Source of the DNA: Aliitabrizicola sp031408575
GTDB taxonomy: Bacteria; Pseudomonadota; Alphaproteobacteria; Rhodobacterales; Rhodobacteraceae
Direction of reading: 5' to 3'
DNA length: 64,000 nucleotides
Assembly: GCA_031408575.1 (NCBI GenBank)
Contig: JANNWS010000204.1
Coordinates: 18,567-82,566, forward strand
A model generated the notes under the pieces. That model had not been told where the DNA came from. It saw nothing but the letters and a program-made list of their open reading frames with translations, and did no database searches. Made by a program: the position numbers and the translations under genes. Below, one piece after another: positions 1 through 8,193 of this stretch; within the stretch, counting starts at the first letter, position 1, and every line of letters begins with the position of its first letter.

Positions 1-825
1 ATCAGCATGCTGGCAGTGGTGGCCTTTGCCATGACCATCGTGATGGTAATGGGCGATTTCGACCTGAGCGTGGGGGCAATGGCCAGCCTCTCCGGCGTGG
101 TGGCGGGGGTTCTGTTCGCGCCCTATGGCGTGACAGTGGCGATCGTTGCGGCACTTGCGGCGGGCGTTCTGGGCGGCATCCTGAACGGCCTGCTGGTGGC
201 GTTCGTCGGCATCCTGCCCTTTGTCGCCACGCTGGGAACGCTTACCATCTTTGGCGGTTTCGCCTTTCTGATCAGCGATGGCCGCACCATCTTCGGCAAG
301 GATATCCCCGAACCCTTCAGCAATTTCGCGCGCGGTGGCGTCGATGTGCTGGGCGTATCGGTGCCGGCCCTGTCGCTGGTGGCGCTGGGTGTGCTAGCGT
401 TGGTGTGGTTCCTTTTGGAGCAGACCACGTGGGGCCGCCGCCTTTACGCCATCGGCGGCAATATGGAGGCGGCACGTCTGGCCGGTGTCCGCGTGCGTCT
501 GTTGCGGACCAGCGCCTTTGCGCTGACGGGGCTGGGTGCAGCGGGGGCCGGGCTGATGTATGCCGCCCGCGTCGCCTCGGCCAACCCGACGCAGGGCAAC
601 GGCCTGATGCTGGACGCTATCGCTGCGGTCTTTCTTGGCATGACGATGAGCGAAGATGCCGAACCCCGCGTCCATGCCACGCTGGTTGGCGTGCTGATCC
701 TTGCGGTGCTGGACAACGGGCTGACGCAAATGGCCGTCGACAGCTATATGCGCGAGATTCTGGTGGGGGCCATCATTCTGGCCGCCGTCGGGTCGGCAGG
801 GTTGGGCGGGCTGATGCGGCGCTGA
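1..825 (+). CDS. ABC transporter permease, RbsC/XylH-type (5' truncated)
   Basis: Inner-membrane subunit of a sugar-type ABC importer of the BPD_transp_2 family. The frame is open from base 1, so the true start lies outside the window; 274 residues are visible. Several hydrophobic segments alternate with short loops, and the family's DLSVG motif just after a membrane helix (near residues 20-25) matches ribose/xylose permeases. The usual length is about 320-340 residues, so roughly 50-60 N-terminal residues are missing. The ATPase and binding protein would be expected upstream, outside the window; nothing downstream belongs to this transporter. The substrate cannot be told from the permease alone. 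Confidence 0.85.
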   Translation: MSMLAVVAFAMTIVMVMGDFDLSVGAMASLSGVVAGVLFAPYGVTVAIVAALAAGVLGGILNGLLVAFVGILPFVATLGTLTIFGGFAFLISDGRTIFGKDIPEPFSNFARGGVDVLGVSVPALSLVALGVLALVWFLLEQTTWGRRLYAIGGNMEAARLAGVRVRLLRTSAFALTGLGAAGAGLMYAARVASANPTQGNGLMLDAIAAVFLGMTMSEDAEPRVHATLVGVLILAVLDNGLTQMAVDSYMREILVGAIILAAVGSAGLGGLMRR

Positions 826-942
826 CGGCGTGGCCTGCCGGGATTTCCTTTTTTACAGGGCGATGCCTATGCTTCCACGGCGCAGCAAAAAGCTCCGGCG
901 GGACTGCGTCTGGAACGGGACAAAGAGGGGCGAGAGACGGAA

Positions 943-1752
943 ATGATAACTTGGCTTGGAGACCTTGCCGCGTGGAGCGTAGCGGCCTTTGGCATCCTGT
1001 TGCTGGTGACGCAATCTGTTACCCGTGAAGCAGGCTATTTCTTTGGCCGCAGGCGCGCAATGGCCAAGGAAAAGCCGGACGAGGGCGTGGGGTTGGTTGT
1101 CACCAGCATCTTGGGCCTGATGGTGTTTGTTCTGGCGTTCAACCTGTCGATGGCAACAAGCCGTGCCGCCGAACGTCGCCAAGGCACCCTGCAAGAGGCC
1201 AATGCCATCGGCACGGCGTGGTTGCAGGCGACCGCTATCGACCATGTCCGTGCCGCCGCGATCGCAAAGCTGCTGGAAAACTATACTGAACAGCGACTGA
1301 CCTTCGTTCTGGCCGACAGGGCCTCGCCCGATATTGACGCCACGACCGCCCGTACGTCGGAACTTCAAACCGAAATCTGGGGCCATATGACTGCACTTGC
1401 GCAGGAAAACCCCGGTCCGGTCACGACCTCTCTTCTGAACGCGCTGAACCACACCTTCGACATGACGGCCGCGATGCGCTATGCGATGGCTGTCGCGCTG
1501 CCGCATCAGCTTGTGATGCTGCTGTTTGCGCTCAACCTGATCGGAATGGCGGTGCTGGGTTATCAATTCGGTCTCCAGGGCAAGCATCACCGCGCCCTTG
1601 CCGTGCTTATGAGCCTTCTTTGGACTGCCGTGATGGTCGAGATTCTTGATATAGGCACACCAAGGGTGGGCATGTTCCGCACTGATGTCAGCGCCTATCA
1701 ATGGACCCAGCAGGGTTTTACCGAAGTTCCTATACCTCCGCTTCCGGGCTGA
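943..1752 (+). CDS. bestrophin-like (DUF4239) membrane protein
   Basis: A 269-residue membrane protein of the DUF4239/bestrophin-like family. It shows an N-terminal membrane helix, a GYFFGRRRA segment, a second helix, and then the family hallmark EANAIGTAWLQA in the cytoplasmic part. Two more helices follow near the C terminus (about residues 185-230). The start at 943 is preceded by a purine-rich GAGACGGAA stretch. The family is common in proteobacteria with no firmly established function; an ion channel role is only suggested by distant bestrophin similarity. It stands alone between the truncated sugar permease and the amide operon. Confidence 0.7.
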   Translation: MITWLGDLAAWSVAAFGILLLVTQSVTREAGYFFGRRRAMAKEKPDEGVGLVVTSILGLMVFVLAFNLSMATSRAAERRQGTLQEANAIGTAWLQATAIDHVRAAAIAKLLENYTEQRLTFVLADRASPDIDATTARTSELQTEIWGHMTALAQENPGPVTTSLLNALNHTFDMTAAMRYAMAVALPHQLVMLLFALNLIGMAVLGYQFGLQGKHHRALAVLMSLLWTAVMVEILDIGTPRVGMFRTDVSAYQWTQQGFTEVPIPPLPG

Positions 1753-1958
1753 TGGGCGGAGTGCAATTCCCGGAGTCAGACCCGCGTTTTGCCCAAAGGT
1801 TGGCCACGATGGGACGAACCCGCGCTTGAAGTGCACAAATGTGCGTCAATTTCAGAAGGGGATTGCTAATTGGCTGCTGCGACACGCGCGTAGTTGACGC
1901 CGGGCGCGGCGCGCGCCATCGTGATATGACATCGGCATTTTGCCGGACGGCATCCGGG

Positions 1959-2009
1959 CCCCGCATCCAGTCTGCATTTCATGTGGACAGGGCGGGGTTT
2001 TTTTATTTT
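1959..2009 (+). terminator. intrinsic terminator in the leader of the amide operon (attenuator candidate)
   Basis: CCCCGC at 1959-1964 pairs with GCGGGG at 1992-1997. Inside, GTCTGCAT (1970-1977) pairs with ATGTGGAC (1981-1988, two G-U pairs) around a TTC loop. A T tract follows (TTTTTTTATTTT, 1998-2009). It ends only 17 bases before the AmiC-like start codon, so it sits in the operon's own leader and not behind the preceding gene (ends 1752). ANTAR proteins such as the one encoded at 3103 act by preventing such terminators. Two small overlapping hairpins, 1933-1945 and 1943-1957, lie directly upstream. Confidence 0.75.
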
Positions 2010-2026
2010 GGGTCAATGTGGGGCAC

Positions 2027-3106
2027 ATGAAGCGTCATACCGAACTTGGGCTGCTGTATTCCCGGTCGGGCAGCTATACGCTGATTGCGGACGCCTGCCG
2101 CACCGGCGCGCTGGCTGCTGTGGCCGAGGTGAATGCCGACCCCGCTTTCGATTTGACCCTGATCGTGACCGAGCGTGATCCCGGCGGCAATGTCGACCTC
2201 TATGGCCCGCTCTGCGAAGACATCCTGCGCAACACCACCGCCCGCCACGTCATCGGTTGCGTCACGTCATGGAGCCGCAAGGAGGTGATCCCGACACTGG
2301 AAAAGGTGGGCGGAACGTTGTGGTATGCGGTGCCGTATGAAGGATTCGAGGCGTCCGATCATGTGGTCTACACCCATGCCTGCCCGAACCAGCATCTGTT
2401 GCCGCTGCTGAACTGGGCCATGCCGATCTACGGGCGCAGGGCCTATCTGACCGGATCGAACTACATCTGGGGATGGGAGATGAACCGTCTGGCACGGGAA
2501 ACAGTGATCAGTGCCGGGGGTGCAATCCTGGGCGACCGATATCTGCCGATCGGGTCGCTGGAGGTCGGGCGGATGATCGAGGAAATCCGCGTGACACGGC
2601 CGGATTTCATCCTGAACTCGCTGATCGGGCCGTCATCTTACGCATTCATTGCCGCCCTTGCCGCACTGGGGCACGAAGATGCACGCTTCCGCCCTGACCG
2701 CTGCCCCGTGCTGTCGTGCAATCTGACGGAATGCGAACTGCCGGTTCTGGGCGACGCGTCAGAGGGATTGATCGCGGCGGGACCGTATTTCAGGGCCGCG
2801 TCTTCGGGTGCATTCGGCAGCTCGCATGAGGCTGCGGCGCATCGCGCGGTGCGCGAGCTGGCGCGGCTGCTGGCACATCGGCCCGGCGCGGAAAATGCCA
2901 ACCTTGCGGACCTGCTGGCGGGTGCGCCGCCCGGCATCGTTGACGCGCAGACCCATCACACCACCTTGCCGGTACGGATCGCACAGGTACAGGACGGCCG
3001 GTTCCATGTTGTCGCTGACCGTGGCGAGGTGGCGGGCGATCCCTATCTGACCGGCCGGCGGCCCGACATGCGGGCGGCTAACCCCGGTTTGCGGGTTGTA
3101 TCATGA
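2027..3106 (+). CDS. AmiC-like periplasmic-binding-fold amide sensor
   Basis: A 359-residue protein with the Peripla_BP fold of the AmiC/UrtA group. It has no signal peptide: translation starts with MKRHTELGLLYSRSG, so it is probably cytoplasmic, like AmiC, the ligand-sensing negative regulator of the Pseudomonas amidase operon. The ATG at 2027 is chosen because the longer frame from 1940 would run through the terminator at 1959-2009; the family also starts just before the GLLYS strand. Its stop overlaps the start of the ANTAR gene (ATGA), matching the amiC-amiR order. Inferred role: bind an amide or peptide ligand and release the antiterminator. A transported-substrate role is less likely without an export signal. 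Confidence 0.8.
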   Translation: MKRHTELGLLYSRSGSYTLIADACRTGALAAVAEVNADPAFDLTLIVTERDPGGNVDLYGPLCEDILRNTTARHVIGCVTSWSRKEVIPTLEKVGGTLWYAVPYEGFEASDHVVYTHACPNQHLLPLLNWAMPIYGRRAYLTGSNYIWGWEMNRLARETVISAGGAILGDRYLPIGSLEVGRMIEEIRVTRPDFILNSLIGPSSYAFIAALAALGHEDARFRPDRCPVLSCNLTECELPVLGDASEGLIAAGPYFRAASSGAFGSSHEAAAHRAVRELARLLAHRPGAENANLADLLAGAPPGIVDAQTHHTTLPVRIAQVQDGRFHVVADRGEVAGDPYLTGRRPDMRAANPGLRVVS

Positions 3107-3705
3107 AGCGCAAGGTGCGGATCGGGAACCTTGGCGGCGCGCGCGCGGTGATCCTGCACCGCCCGCACCCGATGGTGCAGGCGCTGACCCGCCAACTGGC
3201 GGCCATCGGGCTGGAAGTTTCATCCTGCTGGCCCGACCTTTTGCCAGAGGCGCTGGCGGCGGATTTCGTGTTTTTCGACGCCGACATGGGCCATGACGCG
3301 CAGTTTCCGTGGAAGCCCGGCGAGGCACCGATGCCGATGATCGCCCTGATCGGGTCCGAGGCGCCGGGGCGGATCGAATGGTCACTCGGGATCGGCGCAC
3401 ATGCCCAGATGCTGAAGCCGGTGGGCGACAACGGGGCTTACGGCGCGCTGCTGATCGCGCGGGCTGCGTTCGATGCGCGCTGCGCGCTGGCCGCCGAAGT
3501 GGCCGACCTGCGGCGGCGTCTGGACGGGCGGCAAACCGTGGTGCGGGCGGTCACATTGTTGGCCGCGCGCGGGCGGACCGAGGCCGAGGCTTACGCACAA
3601 CTGCGCCAGATCGCGATGGCATGGCGGGTCAGCTTCGAGGATGCCGCCGAGCGGATCGTGGCACAGGCAAGCGGGGGGCAGGATGACCAGCGCAATCGCG
3701 GCTGA
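3103..3705 (+). CDS. AmiR-like ANTAR-domain transcription antiterminator
   Basis: A 200-residue regulator. Residues about 15-125 resemble a response-regulator receiver without a convincing phospho-acceptor site; a coiled coil (about 125-142, VADLRRRLDGR) and a C-terminal ANTAR RNA-binding domain (about 140-188, with AYAQLRQIAMAW and the FEDAAERIV end) follow. AmiR proteins are held inactive by AmiC and, when freed, bind leader RNA to stop termination. The gene overlaps the AmiC-like gene by 4 bases and the next permease by 23 bases. The obvious target is the terminator at 1959-2009, which would make the operon self-controlled. Family assignment is firm; the RNA target is inferred. Confidence 0.82.
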   Translation: MKRKVRIGNLGGARAVILHRPHPMVQALTRQLAAIGLEVSSCWPDLLPEALAADFVFFDADMGHDAQFPWKPGEAPMPMIALIGSEAPGRIEWSLGIGAHAQMLKPVGDNGAYGALLIARAAFDARCALAAEVADLRRRLDGRQTVVRAVTLLAARGRTEAEAYAQLRQIAMAWRVSFEDAAERIVAQASGGQDDQRNRG

Positions 3706-4564
3706 CGCCCGACCCAAAGGGCCGTTGGCCCGGCTGATGCAGCGCAAGCTGGCGCTGTTCGGTATCGTGTTGATCGTGCTGATCGGCGGCGGTGCCGTGC
3801 TGGCCCCGTGGCTGGCCCCGTTTGCCCCCGAAGAACAGCATTTCGACGGGCTGACGATTGAGGGTGCGCCTTTGCCGCCCGGCGGGGCCTATCTTTTGGG
3901 GACCGATCTTTTGGGGCGCGACCTGTTCTCGCGCCTGCTTTACGGCGCGCGCACCTCGTTGATCATCGGGGTGGTGGCGAACGGGCTGGCGCTGTTCATC
4001 GGCACGCTGGTGGGATTGGTCGCGGGGTATTTTCAGGGCTGGATCGGGTCGGTCCTGATGCGGTTCACCGACCTGATGATGGCGTTCCCGGCGCTGTTGC
4101 TGGCGATCTGCCTTGCCGCGATCTTCCAGCCCTCGTTGTGGATCGTGGCACTGGTGATCGCACTGGTGAACTGGGTGCAGACCGCGCGGGTGATCTACAC
4201 CGAAACCACAGCACTGTCCCAACGCGAATTCATCGCAGCCGAACGTACCCTCGGGGCAGGGACGGGGCGCATCCTGTTCCGCCACATCCTGCCGCACCTT
4301 CTGCCCACGATTATCGTCTGGGGAACGCTGGGCATTTCCACCACGGTGCTGCTGGAGGCGACGCTCAGCTACCTTGGCGTCGGCGTGCAGCCCCCGACAC
4401 CAAGCTGGGGAAATATCATTTTCGAGAACCAGACCTATTTCCAGTCCGCCCCGTGGCTTGTCTTCATCCCCGGTGCCGCCATTCTGGCGTTGGCCCTCGG
4501 CTTCAATCTGATAGGTGATGCGCTGCGCGATGTGCTTGACCCGACGCAGCGGGGGCGCGGCTGA
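3683..4564 (+). CDS. ABC transporter permease, DppC/OppC type
   Basis: A 293-residue inner-membrane subunit of a peptide/nickel-class ABC importer. It has an N-terminal helix after GPLARLMQRK, a periplasmic loop with the family signature LLGTDLLGRDLFSRLLYGAR, and a BPD_transp_1 domain with the coupling motif near AERTLGAGTGRILFRHILP. The start at 3683 is chosen over an upstream in-frame extension because a GGGGGGCAGG ribosome site precedes it and DppC proteins begin there; it overlaps the ANTAR gene by 23 bases. The order C before B is opposite to the usual dppB-dppC. The stop forms TGATG with the start of a 34-codon ORF. Confidence 0.85.
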   Translation: MTSAIAADARPKGPLARLMQRKLALFGIVLIVLIGGGAVLAPWLAPFAPEEQHFDGLTIEGAPLPPGGAYLLGTDLLGRDLFSRLLYGARTSLIIGVVANGLALFIGTLVGLVAGYFQGWIGSVLMRFTDLMMAFPALLLAICLAAIFQPSLWIVALVIALVNWVQTARVIYTETTALSQREFIAAERTLGAGTGRILFRHILPHLLPTIIVWGTLGISTTVLLEATLSYLGVGVQPPTPSWGNIIFENQTYFQSAPWLVFIPGAAILALALGFNLIGDALRDVLDPTQRGRG

Positions 4565-4671
4565 TGCAACTCTTGCTTTCTTGTCCGCATGGCCTGCTCG
4601 ATCCCCCGGCTACCACAGCGCCATCCGCAAGCGGCGCGCGTGACCCCGACGACGGGGGGCGCGGCTGATGC
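4537..4671 (+). repeat. imperfect 31-base direct repeat flanking the 34-codon ORF
   Basis: Bases 4537-4567 and 4641-4671 are near-identical 31-mers. Their last 17 bases (GGGGGCGCGGCTGATGC) are identical, the first six also match, and the middle differs by small shifts. Each copy contains a TGATG stop/start junction: the first ends the DppC-type gene and starts a 34-codon ORF, the second ends that ORF and starts the DppB-type gene. The period is 104 bases. Confidence 0.7.
4564..4668 (+). CDS. 34-codon ORF linking two permease genes by TGATG junctions
   Basis: A short open frame of 34 codons (starts MQLLLSCPHG, ends DPDDGGRG). It begins within the stop codon of the DppC-type permease and ends within the start codon of the DppB-type permease. 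Its last residues mimic the permease C terminus (DPTQRGRG) because both lie in a direct repeat. Nothing suggests a functional protein. The likelier role is passive: the frame keeps ribosomes coupled between two permeases after a spacer was inserted. It could also be chance. Confidence 0.3.
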   Translation: MQLLLSCPHGLLDPPATTAPSASGARDPDDGGRG

Positions 4672-5588
4672 CCGTCTACATCCTGCGCCGCCTGATCCAG
4701 TCCGCGCTGATCCTGCTTGGCGTCAGCTTTATCACATTCTTTTTGCTGTTCGTGCTGCCCGCCGACCCCGTGCGCCAGATCGCGGGACGCTCGGCCACGC
4801 CGCAAACGGTCGAAAGCATCCGCCAGCAACTTGGCCTCGATCAGCCCTTCGTCGTGCAATACGCCCGCTACCTTGGCGGCCTGATCCACGGTGACATGGG
4901 CCGCAGCTATCTGCAAAAGACCGAGGTTGCCGCCCTTGTCGCCGCCCGCCTGCCCGCCACGCTGCTGCTGATGGCCGCCGCGATCGCCGCCGAACTGATC
5001 CTTGGCCTGACGATGGGCATCACCGCCGCCTTGATGCGGGACCGTTTTGCCGATCAGGCGCTGATGATCGCCTCGTTCATCACCGTCTCGGCCCCGCAAT
5101 TCGTGGTCAGCTTGCTGATGCTTTATATCTTCGCCGTCCGCCTGCACTGGTTTCCCATCGGCGGCTACGGCACGCCGGCCCACCTCGTGCTGCCCGCGCT
5201 GACGCTTGGGCTGCTTGGTTCCGGCTGGTACGCCCGCATGATGCGGTCGTCGATGATCGACGTGCTGCGCGCCGACTACATCCGCACCGCGCGCGCCAAG
5301 GGCCTGACCCGCCGCCGCGTCATTGTGCGCCATGCACTGCCGAATGCCATCCTGCCGGTCATCGCCATGATCGGCATCGACATCGGCGTCTTCATGGGCG
5401 GTATCGTGGTGGTGGAATCCGTCTTTGGCTGGCCCGGCATCGGCCAGCTTGCCTGGCAGGCGATCCAGCGCATCGACATCCCGATCATCATGGGCGTCAC
5501 GCTGGTGTCGGCCATAGCCATCGTGCTGGGCAATCTGCTGGCCGATCTTGTCACCCCGTTTATCGACCCCCGCATCAAACTTCGCTGA
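4668..5588 (+). CDS. ABC transporter permease, DppB/OppB type
   Basis: A 306-residue inner-membrane permease. The first helix begins at MPVYILRRLIQS, typical of DppB, followed by the long periplasmic loop with LGLDQPFVVQYARYLGG and HGDMGRSYL. The BPD_transp_1 core carries the coupling motif RTARAKGLTRRRVIVRHALPNA. It ends ITPFIDPRIKLR-like, a common DppB terminus. The start at 4668 lies in a TGATG junction with the small ORF upstream. It pairs with the DppC-type protein to form the channel; the binding protein follows after 18 bases. Confidence 0.87.
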   Translation: MPVYILRRLIQSALILLGVSFITFFLLFVLPADPVRQIAGRSATPQTVESIRQQLGLDQPFVVQYARYLGGLIHGDMGRSYLQKTEVAALVAARLPATLLLMAAAIAAELILGLTMGITAALMRDRFADQALMIASFITVSAPQFVVSLLMLYIFAVRLHWFPIGGYGTPAHLVLPALTLGLLGSGWYARMMRSSMIDVLRADYIRTARAKGLTRRRVIVRHALPNAILPVIAMIGIDIGVFMGGIVVVESVFGWPGIGQLAWQAIQRIDIPIIMGVTLVSAIAIVLGNLLADLVTPFIDPRIKLR

Positions 5589-5606
5589 CCAACAGGAGAG
5601 AACCGA

Positions 5607-7229
5607 ATGAAAAACCTGCTCGCCTCAACTGCGCTGCTTCTGACCCTCGCCATCCCGGCCACGGCGCAGGATTACATCCCCGACCCGAACGCCAAACCCG
5701 GCGGGTCGATCACCGTCTCCTACAAGGATGACGTGGCGACGCTGGACCCCGCGATTGGCTACGACTGGCAGAACTGGTCGATGATCAAATCGCTGTTCGA
5801 CAGCCTGATGGATTACGTCCCCGGCACCACCACGCTGCGCCCCGGCCTTGCCGAAAGCTATACCCTCAGCGAAGACGGGCTGACCTACACCTTCACCCTC
5901 CGCCCCGGTGTGAAGTTCCACAATGGGCGGGAAATGACGGCCGAAGATGTGAAATATTCGCTCGACCGCGTCACCAACCCCGCCACCCTGTCCCCCGGTG
6001 CGGGCTTCTTCGCCTCTATCGCCGGATATGACGCGATGGCCGACGGGTCGGCCACCAGCCTTGAAGGCGTGAAGGTGATTGATCCGCTGACAGTCGCTAT
6101 CACCCTCAGCCGCCCCGATGCGACCTTCCTGCATGTCATGGCGATCAACTTTTCCTCGGTCGTCCCGAAAGAGGCGGTCGATGCTGCGGCGGGCGACTTT
6201 GGCCACAAGCCGGTCGGCACCGGTGCCTTCAAGCTGGCGGAATGGACGCTTGGTCAGCGTCTTGTCTTTGAAAAGAACGCCGACTTCTGGCGTGCCGGTT
6301 TCCCCTATCTGGATCAGGTTCTGATCGAGGTCGGGCAGGAACCGGTCGTGGCCCTGCTGCGCTTGCAGAACGGCGAGGTGGATTTCGCCGGCGACGGCAT
6401 TCCCCCTGCCAAATTTCAAGAGGTGATGGCCGATCCGGCGCAGGCCGAACATGTGCTGGTCGGTCGGCAGTTGCATACCGGTTACATCACGCTGAACGTC
6501 AAGACACCGCCCTTCGACAAGGTCGAGGTGCGCCGTGCCATCAACATGGCGATCAACAAAGACCGGATCGTGCAGATCATCAACGGCCGTGCGGTTCCCG
6601 CCAATCAGCCTCTGCCCCCCCTGATGCCGGGCTACACCGAGGGCTATGAGGGCTATCCCTTTGACGTTGAGGGCGCAAAGAAACTTTTGGCCGAGGCGGG
6701 CCTGCCCGACGGGTTCGAAACCGATCTGTACGTCATGAACACCGATCCGAACCCGCGCATCGCGCAGGCGATCCAGCAGGATCTTGCGGCTATCGGTGTC
6801 AAGGCGAACCTGCAAAGTCTGGCACAGGCCAATGTGATCGAGGCGGGCGGCGCTGGCACGGCCCCGATGATCTGGTCGGGTGGCATGGCCTGGGTCGCGG
6901 ATTTCCCCGATCCGTCAAACTTTTACGGGCCGATCCTCGGGTGTTCGGGGGCGGGCGAGGGTGGCTGGAACTGGTCGAAATACTGCAATGAGACGCTCGA
7001 TGCCGAAGCCGCAAGGGCCGACAGCATGGCTGATCCGGCGATGATGGCCGACCGCATGGCGCTGTGGTCCGACATCTATACCAAGGTAATGGACGATGCC
7101 CCCTGGGTGCCGGTGTTCAACGAACAGCGCTACATCATGAAGTCGGGGCGCATGGGCGGCGCGGATGACCTGTTCGTCGATCCGGTATCGATCCCGATCA
7201 ACTATGACTACGTCTTCGTGACCGAGTAA
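5607..7229 (+). CDS. ABC transporter substrate-binding protein, family 5 (DppA-like)
   Basis: A 540-residue periplasmic binding protein of SBP family 5 (peptides, nickel, glutathione and similar ligands). Residues 1-20 form a clear signal peptide ending ATAQ. Family features include GGSITVSYKDDVATLDPAIGYDW near the mature N terminus, LRPGVKFHNGREMTAEDVKYSLDRV, and KPVGTGAFKLAEW. A good AGGAGAG ribosome site precedes 5607. It lies in one operon with its two permeases, the fused ATPase and an amidase, so an amide-bearing or peptide-like substrate is inferred. Unlike the other binding-protein genes in the window, no hairpin follows it. Confidence 0.88.
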   Translation: MKNLLASTALLLTLAIPATAQDYIPDPNAKPGGSITVSYKDDVATLDPAIGYDWQNWSMIKSLFDSLMDYVPGTTTLRPGLAESYTLSEDGLTYTFTLRPGVKFHNGREMTAEDVKYSLDRVTNPATLSPGAGFFASIAGYDAMADGSATSLEGVKVIDPLTVAITLSRPDATFLHVMAINFSSVVPKEAVDAAAGDFGHKPVGTGAFKLAEWTLGQRLVFEKNADFWRAGFPYLDQVLIEVGQEPVVALLRLQNGEVDFAGDGIPPAKFQEVMADPAQAEHVLVGRQLHTGYITLNVKTPPFDKVEVRRAINMAINKDRIVQIINGRAVPANQPLPPLMPGYTEGYEGYPFDVEGAKKLLAEAGLPDGFETDLYVMNTDPNPRIAQAIQQDLAAIGVKANLQSLAQANVIEAGGAGTAPMIWSGGMAWVADFPDPSNFYGPILGCSGAGEGGWNWSKYCNETLDAEAARADSMADPAMMADRMALWSDIYTKVMDDAPWVPVFNEQRYIMKSGRMGGADDLFVDPVSIPINYDYVFVTE

Positions 7230-7233
7230 TCCG

Positions 7234-8193
7234 ATGTGCAAGGCCTGCGACTATACGATCCACGGAAGCCAGCACCATTTCGGCTGGGACAACGCGAATG
7301 TCCCGGCCGAACGGGTGGACCCCGGTGCGACGATCCTCTTTCACTGTCATGACTCATCGGCGGGCCAGCTTGGCCCGTCCTCCACCCTTGCCGATGTGAC
7401 CGCCCTCGATTTCGGTCGCATCAACCCCGTGTCCGGCCCGATCTTCATCGAAGGGGCGATGCCGGGCGACGCGATCAAGGTCACGATCGACAGCTTTGCG
7501 CCCCAGCTGCATGGGGGAAGGGGGTTCGGCTGGACCGCGAACATCCCCGGTTTCGGTCTGCTTGCGGATCAGTTCACCGATGCCGCCCTGCACATCTGGT
7601 CTTATGACGCGAACCAGATGGCCCCGGCACTTTGGGGCAAAGACGGCAGGGTGCCGCTGAAACCTTTTGCCGGGACCATCGGCAATGCGATGGCCGAACC
7701 CGGCCTGCATTCGGTCGTTCCCCCGCGCCGGACGGGGGGCAACCTTGATATCAGGGATCTGACCTCCGGCGTCATCCTCTACCTGCCGGTCGAAGTGCCG
7801 GGCGCGTTGTTCAGCGTGGGCGACACCCACGCGGCGCAGGGCGACGGCGAGGTTTGTGGCACGGCGATCGAGTCGCCCATGGATGTGGTCCTGACGCTCG
7901 ACCTCGTGAAAGGCGCGAACCTGAAAACCCCGCGCTTCACCACGCCTGGCCCGGTCACGCGCCACCTTGATGCCAAGGGATACGAGGTGACGACCGGCAT
8001 CGGCCCCGACCTTATGGCAGCCTGTCGCGATGCCGTGGCCAACATGATCGACCTGCTCGGCGCGCAGCGTGGCATGGCGGCGGTTGATGCCTACATGCTG
8101 GTATCGACCTGCGGCGACCTGCGGATATCCGAGATTGTCGATATGCCGAACTGGGTCGTCAGCTTTTACTTCCCGCGCTGCGTGTTTGAATGA
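7234..8193 (+). CDS. acetamidase/formamidase family amidohydrolase
   Basis: A 319-residue cytoplasmic enzyme of the FmdA/AmdA family, which hydrolyses short aliphatic amides to the carboxylate and ammonia. Family features are HHFGWDNANVP near the N terminus, the GDAIKVTI strand, NIPGFGLLAD, and SVGDTHAAQGDGEVCGTAIE, which holds the conserved metal-binding and active-site residues. The length agrees with the family (300-400). It sits between the binding protein (4-base gap) and the ATPase (ATGA overlap), so it is translated with the importer and probably acts on its cargo. Together with the AmiC/AmiR pair this points to amide sensing and use as a nitrogen source; the exact substrate is unknown. 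Confidence 0.87.
   Translation: MCKACDYTIHGSQHHFGWDNANVPAERVDPGATILFHCHDSSAGQLGPSSTLADVTALDFGRINPVSGPIFIEGAMPGDAIKVTIDSFAPQLHGGRGFGWTANIPGFGLLADQFTDAALHIWSYDANQMAPALWGKDGRVPLKPFAGTIGNAMAEPGLHSVVPPRRTGGNLDIRDLTSGVILYLPVEVPGALFSVGDTHAAQGDGEVCGTAIESPMDVVLTLDLVKGANLKTPRFTTPGPVTRHLDAKGYEVTTGIGPDLMAACRDAVANMIDLLGAQRGMAAVDAYMLVSTCGDLRISEIVDMPNWVVSFYFPRCVFE

Noticed and set aside
1940..2026. Upstream start for the AmiC-like gene
   Set aside because: It would place coding sequence across an intrinsic terminator, and the added residues are not a signal peptide.
3473..3682. 70-codon N-terminal extension of the DppC-type permease
   Set aside because: It overlaps the ANTAR gene fully and reads as a Trp/Arg-rich shadow; a good ribosome site precedes 3683.
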